Positions 13,716-20,370 of a stretch of 22,958 nucleotides of DNA are shown piece after piece. Location: positions 1 through 22,958 of the forward strand of contig CAWAXG010000005.1 in the NCBI GenBank assembly GCA_963785755.1. The letters run 5' to 3'. The first letter of the stretch is position 1. Each line of letters begins with the position of its first letter. Source of the stretch: JACCXG01 sp963785755 (GTDB lineage: Bacteria > Acidobacteriota > Vicinamibacteria > Vicinamibacterales > 2-12-FULL-66-21). The notes under the pieces are model-generated. The model was not told where the DNA came from. It saw only the letters and a program-made list of their open reading frames with translations, and ran no database searches. The translations under genes and the position numbers were made by a program.

Positions 13716-15701
13716 ATGTGGACTCCAGCCCGGACGCCTTCGGTCGCGGCACTCCTCCTCATCCTCAGCGTTCCGGCGCGCGCAGAAGTGGTCAGGTTCG
13801 TTGTCGACGACCGACAAGCGTTCGCCAATCAGGGAATCCCTTACGAGAAGCTGACTGGTCGTTTCTACGGGCAGCTCGATCCGCGCCATGCGTTGAACCT
13901 GATCATCACGGACATCGAGCTGGCCCCGCCGAACGACCGCGGCATGGTCGAGTATTCCGCCACCTTCACCATCCTCAAGCCTGTCGACATGGGCAAGTCG
14001 ACGGGTGTGATTGTCTACCAGGTGCCGAACCGGGGCCGACACGCGATAGAAGGCCGAGGGTTCTTCGCCGACTTCAGGGCAGCCGGTCACGTCCTGGTGG
14101 CCAGTGGCTGGCAGGCAGACATCGCCGCCGGGCCGGGTATCGAGTCGATGGTGACGCCAACCGCGAAGAACCCGGACGGTTCCAGCATCACCGGTCCGGT
14201 GATGGCGCGGTTCGTCGACATGCCTGCCGGAACGACGACCTTGCCCATCATCCGCGGCCGGGTGACCGGGACCGCCACGCCAGCGAGCTTCGACACGACG
14301 AAGGCTACCCTGACACGGCGCCCGGCTGAGGACGCCAGCCGCGTGGCCGTCGCACCCGCGGATTGGGCGTTCGCCGACTGCACCCAGAAACCCTTTCCGG
14401 GACAGCCCGACCCCACGAAAGCGTGTCTCAAAGGCGGTTTCGACCCGGCCTTTCTCTACGAGCTGACCTACGTCGCGAAGGACCCGCCGGTGCACGGCAT
14501 CGGCTTCGCCGCAACCCGCAATCTCGTCGCCTTCCTCAGGAAGGGAGGCGCCACGAGTCCGCTCGGAGAGAGCGTCCGGCACACCGTCGCGCAGGGCAAC
14601 TCCCAGTCCGGCAATTACCTTCGCAGTTTCCTCAGCCTCGGTTTCAACCAGGATGAGCGCGGACAGCGCGTGTTCGACGGCATGAACCCGAACATTGCCG
14701 CGCGTCAGCTCGCGATGAACATCCGCTTCGCCGCACCGAGCGGGGCGGCCGAGATGTTCGAGCCGGGCAGTGAGGGCGCGCTGTGGTGGGACGATTACAC
14801 GGACACGGCGCGGGGCCGTTCCTCATCGAGCCTGCTGGCACGATGCCGTGCCAACGGCATGTGCCCGAAGATCGTCGAGACCTTCGGCTCGGCCGAGTTC
14901 TATTCCCTGCGCATGTCGCCAGATCTCGTCGGCACCCGCGCGGACCACGACATCCCGCTGCCTGCGAACGTGCGCCGGTACTACATGGCCGGCGTGCGTC
15001 ATGGAGGTGGGCCAGGCGGATTCTCGGTGGATGGCACGCCTGAGTCGTGCTGCGTGCTCGCGGGGAATCCGAACTCTTCAGCCGAGGCCCAGCGCTCCCT
15101 GATGCACGCCCTGGTCGACTGGGTCGTGCGGGACGCACCGCCCCCGCCGAGCCGGTACCCGAGACTGGATCGTGGCGAGCTGGTGCCGCCCACACAGGCG
15201 GCCACCGGCTTTCCGATCATCCCTGGCCAGCCGCTTCCCGACGGCGTCATCGTGCCGCTCTATGACTACGACTTCGGACCGGGCTTCCGCAATGCCGACG
15301 AGTCTGGAATCGTGACGCTCCAGCCGCCAACCGTGCGTCAGATCCTGCCGATGCTCGTGCCACGCGTCGACTCGGATGGCAACGAAACGGCCGGCGTTCG
15401 CAGCGTGCTGCTCCAGGCGCCGCTCGGTACGTATACGGGCTGGAACCCGATCGCGAAAGGGTTCCTCAAGGGACGCATTCAGCCCCTGGGCGGCGGATTC
15501 ATCCCGTTCACGCGAACAAAGGCCGAGCGCGTCGCAGCGGGCGATCCGCGCCCGTCGCTCGAGGAACGCTACGCTTCGCACGCGGGGTACGTGGCCAAGG
15601 TCCGCGCCGCCGCCACGCGCCTCGTCGAAGAGCGCTTCCTTTTGCAGGCCGATGCCGACCGGCTGATTCGAGAGGCTGAGAGCAGCAACGTGCTGCGGTA
15701 G
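13716..15701 (+). CDS. Exported alpha/beta-hydrolase domain protein (Abhydrolase_10 type)
   Basis: 661 residues from ATG 13716. The N-terminus (RTPSVAALLLILSVPARA) is a signal peptide with A-R-A before the likely cleavage point, so the protein is exported. The core resembles the large Abhydrolase_10 family: a conserved beta-rich first half with VYQVPNRGR and ASGWQADI, the nucleophile-elbow-like sequence G294-N-S-Q-S-G with S298 the likely nucleophile, then LSLGFNQDERGQRVFDGMNP, ETFGSAEFYSLRMSP, and the late YYMAGVRHGGG that should supply the catalytic histidine. The family is probably esterase-like, with substrates mostly unknown. The sulfatase gene begins 8 bp after its stop, so they should be co-transcribed, which hints at a shared sulfated or acylated substrate. 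The frame is intact throughout. Confidence 0.85.
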   Translation: MWTPARTPSVAALLLILSVPARAEVVRFVVDDRQAFANQGIPYEKLTGRFYGQLDPRHALNLIITDIELAPPNDRGMVEYSATFTILKPVDMGKSTGVIVYQVPNRGRHAIEGRGFFADFRAAGHVLVASGWQADIAAGPGIESMVTPTAKNPDGSSITGPVMARFVDMPAGTTTLPIIRGRVTGTATPASFDTTKATLTRRPAEDASRVAVAPADWAFADCTQKPFPGQPDPTKACLKGGFDPAFLYELTYVAKDPPVHGIGFAATRNLVAFLRKGGATSPLGESVRHTVAQGNSQSGNYLRSFLSLGFNQDERGQRVFDGMNPNIAARQLAMNIRFAAPSGAAEMFEPGSEGALWWDDYTDTARGRSSSSLLARCRANGMCPKIVETFGSAEFYSLRMSPDLVGTRADHDIPLPANVRRYYMAGVRHGGGPGGFSVDGTPESCCVLAGNPNSSAEAQRSLMHALVDWVVRDAPPPPSRYPRLDRGELVPPTQAATGFPIIPGQPLPDGVIVPLYDYDFGPGFRNADESGIVTLQPPTVRQILPMLVPRVDSDGNETAGVRSVLLQAPLGTYTGWNPIAKGFLKGRIQPLGGGFIPFTRTKAERVAAGDPRPSLEERYASHAGYVAKVRAAATRLVEERFLLQADADRLIREAESSNVLR

Positions 15702-15709
15702 CGGTAGCG

Positions 15710-17197
15710 ATGTCGATGAAGGCCCGGAACCTGCTCGTCCTTCTTGCCGCCCTCGTGACAATCACGTGCGGCGCACCAGACCAGAGGCAGCAGGGCTCTT
15801 CTCCACCCCCCGGGCGGCCTCGTCGTCCGAACATTGTCATGGTGCTCGTCGACGACATGCGCTGGGACGACATGCGCGTCGCCGGCCACCCGTTCATCGA
15901 CACGCCGCACATGGATCGGCTCGCCCGCGAGGGTGCCCGGTTCACGAACGCCTTCGCCACGACGCCCCTCTGTTCGCCCAGCCGGGCGAGCTTCCTGACG
16001 GGCCAGTACCCGCACACCAACGGCATCATCGACAATACGGCTCGCCCCAGCCACAACCTGCCGGTGTTCCCGCTGGAGCTCCAGCGTGCCGGCTACCGCA
16101 CCGGCTTCTTCGGCAAGTGGCACATGGGCAACGACGACAGCCCTCGTCCAGGGTTCGACCACTGGGTGGGCCTGCCAGGGCAAGGGGAGGCCATCGACCC
16201 TCCGTTGAATGTCGATGGGGAACGAGTACAGACCAAGGGGTACACGACCGACCTGCTCACCGACTACGTCGAGCGATTCGTCGACCGTCCCTCCGATCAG
16301 CCTTTTCTCGTGTACCTCGCTCATAAAGCGATTCATCCCAATGTGATTCAGCGCGACGATGGGAGCCTTGTGTCGGTCGCCGGTCAGCCCGGAGGATTCG
16401 TGGCCGCCGAGCGGCACCGCGGGCGCTATGCCGGCCGCGCGATGCCGCGACGCGCGAACGCGTTCAAACCGCCGCTCGGAAAACCAGCGCTCCTTCGCCA
16501 GATCGACGGCCTGCCTCCCCTCGGCCCGAAGACGGCCACGTCCGACGAGGAAATCAGAGGGCGCCTCGAGATGCTGCTGGGCGTCGATGACAGCCTGGGA
16601 CGCATCCTCGCGGCGCTCGAGCGAAAAGGCGCGCTCGATGACACCGTCGTCGTTTTCACCAGCGACCATGGATACTTCTACGGGGAGCACGGCCTCAACG
16701 AAGAGCGCCGCCTCGCGTACGAGGAGACCATTCGCATCCCGCTCATCATTCGCTATCCACGGCTGGCGGTGGCGGGCTCCACGCCGGGTGCGATGGCGCT
16801 CAGCATCGACCTCGCTCCGACTCTTCTCGAGATGGCCGGACTCGAGCCGGGCGCCGGCGTTCAGGGCCGCTCCCTCGTACCGGTACTCAAGCAGGACGCG
16901 CGAGAGTGGCGCACGTCGTTCCTTGTCGAGTACTACACCGACACCGTCTTTCCGCGCATTCGGAACATGGGCTACGTGGCCGTCCGGACCGCCCGGCACA
17001 AATACATCCAGTACCGCGAGCTCCGCGGGATGGATGAGCTCTACGACCTCGAAAGCGATCCCTACGAAGAGACGAACATCATCGGCCGGCCCGATGCGCG
17101 CGAGACTCTGCAGCAGATGCAGTCCGAGCTGCAACGCCTGCTCGAGCAGGCGAGATTGACCGCCCCCGCGCCTGCGGCCAGCCAAGGATCGCGATAG
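15710..17197 (+). CDS. Sulfatase (S1 family, GlcNAc-6-sulfatase-like)
   Basis: 495 residues, usual for S1 sulfatases. Metal site D48-D49 in NIVMVLVDDMRWDD. The signature C88-S-P-S-R has the cysteine that a maturase converts to formylglycine. It is followed by SFLTGQYPHTNGI, GFFGKWHMGNDDSPRPGFDHW, FTSDHGYFYGEHGLNEERRLAYEE (second metal-binding half) and the C-terminal RTARHKYIQYRELRGMDELYDLESDP. The GKWHMGNDDSPRPGFD stretch resembles the S1_11 group (N-acetylglucosamine-6-O-sulfatases), but substrate is not proven. The N-terminus is hydrophobic and ends in T-I-T-C20, a poor lipobox (Thr at -1 and -3), so secreted or anchored remains open. No maturase gene lies in the window. ATG 15710 and ATG 15716 are both possible starts, and neither has a clear ribosome-binding site. 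The 113 bp after the gene carry the PadR operator and no other gene. Confidence 0.9.
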   Translation: MSMKARNLLVLLAALVTITCGAPDQRQQGSSPPPGRPRRPNIVMVLVDDMRWDDMRVAGHPFIDTPHMDRLAREGARFTNAFATTPLCSPSRASFLTGQYPHTNGIIDNTARPSHNLPVFPLELQRAGYRTGFFGKWHMGNDDSPRPGFDHWVGLPGQGEAIDPPLNVDGERVQTKGYTTDLLTDYVERFVDRPSDQPFLVYLAHKAIHPNVIQRDDGSLVSVAGQPGGFVAAERHRGRYAGRAMPRRANAFKPPLGKPALLRQIDGLPPLGPKTATSDEEIRGRLEMLLGVDDSLGRILAALERKGALDDTVVVFTSDHGYFYGEHGLNEERRLAYEETIRIPLIIRYPRLAVAGSTPGAMALSIDLAPTLLEMAGLEPGAGVQGRSLVPVLKQDAREWRTSFLVEYYTDTVFPRIRNMGYVAVRTARHKYIQYRELRGMDELYDLESDPYEETNIIGRPDARETLQQMQSELQRLLEQARLTAPAPAASQGSR

Positions 17198-17232
17198 GTT
17201 CTCCTATTGCTTTCCCAAAGAAGCCGTGGCAG

Positions 17233-17256
17233 ACTCCTTTGTAAACCAAAAGGAGT
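17233..17256 (+). promoter_or_regulatory. Inverted repeat, probable PadR operator
   Basis: ACTCCTTT (17233-17240) and AAAGGAGT (17249-17256) are perfect 8-bp arms around GTAAACCA, about 55 bp upstream of the PadR start. PadR regulators usually bind A/T-rich dyads in their own promoters, and this is the only A/T-rich dyad here. Autorepression of padR plus permease is the likely role. I could not place -35 and -10 boxes with confidence. Confidence 0.55.
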
Positions 17257-17310
17257 GCGGCCGCGATACCTGCATGGCCGCCCAATCGCCCGGCGGGCGG
17301 CAGCGAAGCG

Positions 17311-17658
17311 ATGAAGAAGCACACGGACGTACGGCAGGGCACGCTGGCGCTGATGGTGCTCAAGACGCTGGACGTGCTGGGCCCGCTGCACGGCTATGGC
17401 CTCGCCCGGCGCATCGAGCAGATCAGCGGAGATCGGCTCACGCTCAATACGGGCACGCTCTATCCGTTGCTGTTGAAGTTGGAGCAGGAAGGGGCCATCG
17501 CGTCCGAGCGGGGACCTTCGGAGAACAATCGCCGGGCCCGTTTCTATCGGTTGACCAGCGTCGGACGTAAACAGCTGCGGTCGGAAACCCGGGACTGGGA
17601 GCAGACGGCGGCCCTCATCGACCGGTTCTTCGTCGTGAAGGCGGAGGACCTGCCGTGA
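17311..17658 (+). CDS. PadR-family transcriptional regulator
   Basis: 115 residues, the short PadR form. The winged helix runs TLALMVLKTLDVLGPLHGYG, ARRIEQISGDRLTLNTGTLY, PLLLKLEQEGAIASERGPSE and NNRRARFYRLTSVGRKQL, with the hallmark L-H-G-Y-x-(L/I) and G-T-L-Y-P-x-L-x-(R/K)-L-E. The C-terminal helix (DWEQTAALIDRFF) should dimerise. The stop overlaps the permease start (GTGA), so the two are translationally coupled. This PadR-permease arrangement is common for ADOP permeases in Acidobacteria. ATG 17311 has only a weak ribosome-binding sequence. Confidence 0.92.
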   Translation: MKKHTDVRQGTLALMVLKTLDVLGPLHGYGLARRIEQISGDRLTLNTGTLYPLLLKLEQEGAIASERGPSENNRRARFYRLTSVGRKQLRSETRDWEQTAALIDRFFVVKAEDLP

Positions 17659-20333
17659 GGTGGCTGAGGCGGTTCCTGATTCGGTTGACCGCGTCGGTTA
17701 CGCGACGGCGAGACGACGAGCGATTGCGCGAAGAGCTCGAGGACCACCTGGCGCGGCAGACGGACGACAACATGCGAATGGGCCTGCCGGCCGCCGAGGC
17801 GCGGCGTCAGGCCGTTCTCAAATTCCGTGCGGTGGAAGCAATCAGGGAGGACTATCGCGATCAACAGGGCCTGCCCATTCTCGAACAACTCCTGCAGGAC
17901 GCGCGCATCGCGCTCCGCAGAATGAAACAGACACCCGGCTTCACCGCGGCGGCGATCGCGACACTGGCGCTCGGCCTGGGACTCAATAGCGCGGTCTCGA
18001 GCCTGGCCTACACGCTCTTCCTCCAGCCGTTGCCAGTTGCGGACGCGTCGCGGCTCGTGTTCGTGGAGGCGACGCGGGTGGGCGCTACCGCGCGCGGCTA
18101 TTCAGTGTCATATCCGGACTACGCCTACTATCGCGATCACGCCCGCGTGTTTGGCGATCTGGCCGCGCACTACTCGACGTCACCCATGAACGTCGTGACC
18201 CCCAACGGCGTCTTCAACGTGACGGGAAGCGTCGCCACGGCCAACTACTTCAGCCTGCTGCGTCTGCAGCCGGCGCTGGGCCGCTTCTTCTCCGCAGACG
18301 AAGATCGCGTGCCGGGCAGGAACCCCGTGGCCGTCCTCAGCCACGACATGTGGCGGACGAGATTCGGCGGGGACGCCGCCATCCTCGGAACGAGCGTGCG
18401 CATCAACGGCACTGCCTTCACCGTGGTCGGCATCGCCCCCGAACGATTTCACGGCATTCTCAGCGGCCAGCCGCCGAACGCCGTGTGGATCCCCACGGCG
18501 ATGTTCGGCACCGGTTACCGCTATTGCGACGGGCTCGCGCGTGGGTGCGCCGTCGTCGATCTCGTCGGCCGTCTCGCCGAAGGCGCCTCGATTCAGGATG
18601 CCCGGGCGGAGATGGACGTGCTGGCGCGCCAGCTCGAAGCCACGTATCCCGAGACCAACCGAGGTCGGGGTGTGCTCGTGCGCCGGGCCCGCGGCATCCG
18701 AATCCAGGAGCAATTGGAGGACGCGCCGATCGTCGCCCTCCTGGCGGGAGCCGCCGCGCTCGTCCTGCTCGTCGCGTCGGCCAACGTCGCCGGGCTGTTG
18801 CTCGCCCGCGGCCTGCGGCGCCGGAAGGAGCTCGCGATCCGGCTCGCGCTCGGCGCCACCCGGCGCCGGCTGGTTCGTCTGCTGCTCGTCGAATCCGTCA
18901 TGCTGGCCATCGCCGGCAGCGTGGCGGGCCACATCGTTGCCCTCTCATCGCTTGAAGTGCTGCGCGGGTTCTTCGGCGTCGGATCGATAGGTGCGCTCAA
19001 CCTCGATCTCTCGCTCGACCCGCGCGTCGTGCTGGCGGGGATCGGCGTCGCGATCGTCACTGGCGTGCTGACCGGAGTCGCGCCGGCGCTTCAGGCCACG
19101 CGAGCCGACGCGGCGCAGGCGATGAAAGAGGAGTCGGCCGGTGCCGGCGCGCGGCGTTCGACGCTGCGCGAAGGGCTGATTGTCGTGCAGGTGGCGCTGT
19201 CGGTGGTGCTCCTCGGCAGCAGCGGACTTCTGGTGCGCAGCTTTTTCATGCTGCACCGTGGGCCGGGCTTCGACCCCGATGCCGTCGTCCTGGTACGGCT
19301 GCGGCCGAGCCTCGTCGGCTACACGAACGATCGCGCCTGGGCGTTTCAGCGCGACGCGATCGACCGGCTCGAGGCGCTGCCCGGTGTCGCCGCCGCGAGT
19401 CCGGCGAGCGTTCCACCGCTGCCCCGATGGGCCCGACCCGTTCGACCGGTACAACTCGCCGGGGATTCAGGTGATCCGTCGAACGCGCTGCAGGTGCCGA
19501 CGACCTTCGTGGGCCCTCGCTATTTCAAGGCGCTCGGTGTGGGTGTCGTCGAAGGGCGCGAGTTCGACGACCGCGACAAGCCGGAAGGGCGGCCAGTAGC
19601 CCTGGTGAACGAGACGCTCGCGCGCCGCCTCTGGCCGACGGGCAGCGGCGTGGGCGGCATGGTGCGGGTGGGGCCGAACCTCTGCGAAGTGGTCGGTGTG
19701 GTGAGGGACCTGCAGTGGGTCAGCGCCCTGGAGCAACCGGACCCGATCGTCTACCTGAATTTCTGGCAGCAGGACCGGAGCAACAGCTGGTCGCAGGATT
19801 CGCGGACCCACATCAGGGTGTCCGGCGACGCCCTGGCCATGCTGCCCGAAATCCTGCGGGCGCTCGCCACGCTCGATCCTGACGTGCCGGCGTCGGAAGC
19901 GCAGCCGCTCGGCGTGAGCGTCGACTATCAGTTCGCCAAAGTGCGCGCGGCACGGACGATGCTCGTGACGTTTGGCGCGCTGACGCTGGTGCTGAGCCTG
20001 ATCGGGCTGTATGCAGCGCTCGCGTTTGCGGTCGGGCAGCGGGCGCGTGAGATCGCGATCCGCATGGCGCTCGGGGCATCGCGCGCCGACGTCGGTCAGC
20101 TCGTGTTCCACCGCGGCGCGGCCATCGTGTCGATCGGCGTCGCCGCCGGCCTCGCGGCGTGTGTGATCGCCGGTCCGCTCCTCGCGCATCTGCTGTACGG
20201 CGTCAGCCCGCGCGACCCATACGCGCTCATGGCCGGACCGACGGTGCTCGCGGCCGCCGCCATGCTGGCCATCTGGTTGCCCGCCCGCCGCGCGATGGCG
20301 CAGGACCCGGTGATCGCGCTGCGATCGGAGTGA
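17655..20333 (+). CDS. ADOP-type FtsX/MacB permease (ADOP 1)
   Basis: 892 residues starting at a GTG that overlaps the padR stop. The ADOP N-terminal domain (ERLREELEDHLARQTDDNMRMG, AVEAIREDYRDQQGLPILEQ) precedes two MacB/FtsX repeats. In each, a first membrane span leads to a large extracytoplasmic domain, followed by three further spans. Recognisable spans are GFTAAAIATLALGLGLNSAV, VALLAGAAALVLLVASANVAG, VLAGIGVAIVTGVLTGVAPAL, VQVALSVVLLGSSGLLVRSFF and LVTFGALTLVLSLIGLYAALA. The two FtsX hallmarks R-R-K-E-L-A-I-R-L-A-L-G-A and A-R-E-I-A-I-R-M-A-L-G-A-S are present. The C-terminus ends in the family's PARRAM..DPVIALRSE. No ATPase is encoded nearby, as is usual for ADOP genes, so an ATPase must come from elsewhere or none is needed. 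Cargo or role unknown. Confidence 0.92.
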   Translation: MRWLRRFLIRLTASVTRRRDDERLREELEDHLARQTDDNMRMGLPAAEARRQAVLKFRAVEAIREDYRDQQGLPILEQLLQDARIALRRMKQTPGFTAAAIATLALGLGLNSAVSSLAYTLFLQPLPVADASRLVFVEATRVGATARGYSVSYPDYAYYRDHARVFGDLAAHYSTSPMNVVTPNGVFNVTGSVATANYFSLLRLQPALGRFFSADEDRVPGRNPVAVLSHDMWRTRFGGDAAILGTSVRINGTAFTVVGIAPERFHGILSGQPPNAVWIPTAMFGTGYRYCDGLARGCAVVDLVGRLAEGASIQDARAEMDVLARQLEATYPETNRGRGVLVRRARGIRIQEQLEDAPIVALLAGAAALVLLVASANVAGLLLARGLRRRKELAIRLALGATRRRLVRLLLVESVMLAIAGSVAGHIVALSSLEVLRGFFGVGSIGALNLDLSLDPRVVLAGIGVAIVTGVLTGVAPALQATRADAAQAMKEESAGAGARRSTLREGLIVVQVALSVVLLGSSGLLVRSFFMLHRGPGFDPDAVVLVRLRPSLVGYTNDRAWAFQRDAIDRLEALPGVAAASPASVPPLPRWARPVRPVQLAGDSGDPSNALQVPTTFVGPRYFKALGVGVVEGREFDDRDKPEGRPVALVNETLARRLWPTGSGVGGMVRVGPNLCEVVGVVRDLQWVSALEQPDPIVYLNFWQQDRSNSWSQDSRTHIRVSGDALAMLPEILRALATLDPDVPASEAQPLGVSVDYQFAKVRAARTMLVTFGALTLVLSLIGLYAALAFAVGQRAREIAIRMALGASRADVGQLVFHRGAAIVSIGVAAGLAACVIAGPLLAHLLYGVSPRDPYALMAGPTVLAAAAMLAIWLPARRAMAQDPVIALRSE

Positions 20334-20348
20334 ACGGCCAACCTGACG

Positions 20349-20362
20349 GGCGATCGTTCGCC
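20349..20362. terminator. Small hairpin between convergent permease genes
   Basis: GGCGA-TCGT-TCGCC gives a 5-bp stem in the 37-bp gap between the stop codons of the two ADOP genes. No T-run on either side. It may help end both transcripts, but the stem is short. Confidence 0.2.
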
Positions 20363-20370
20363 AACGAGCG

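Noticed and set aside
17194..17207. ATAGG-TTCT-CCTAT hairpin at the sulfatase stop codon as a terminator
   Set aside because: Only a 5-bp A/T-containing stem and a broken T-run (TTGCTTTC). Too weak to annotate.
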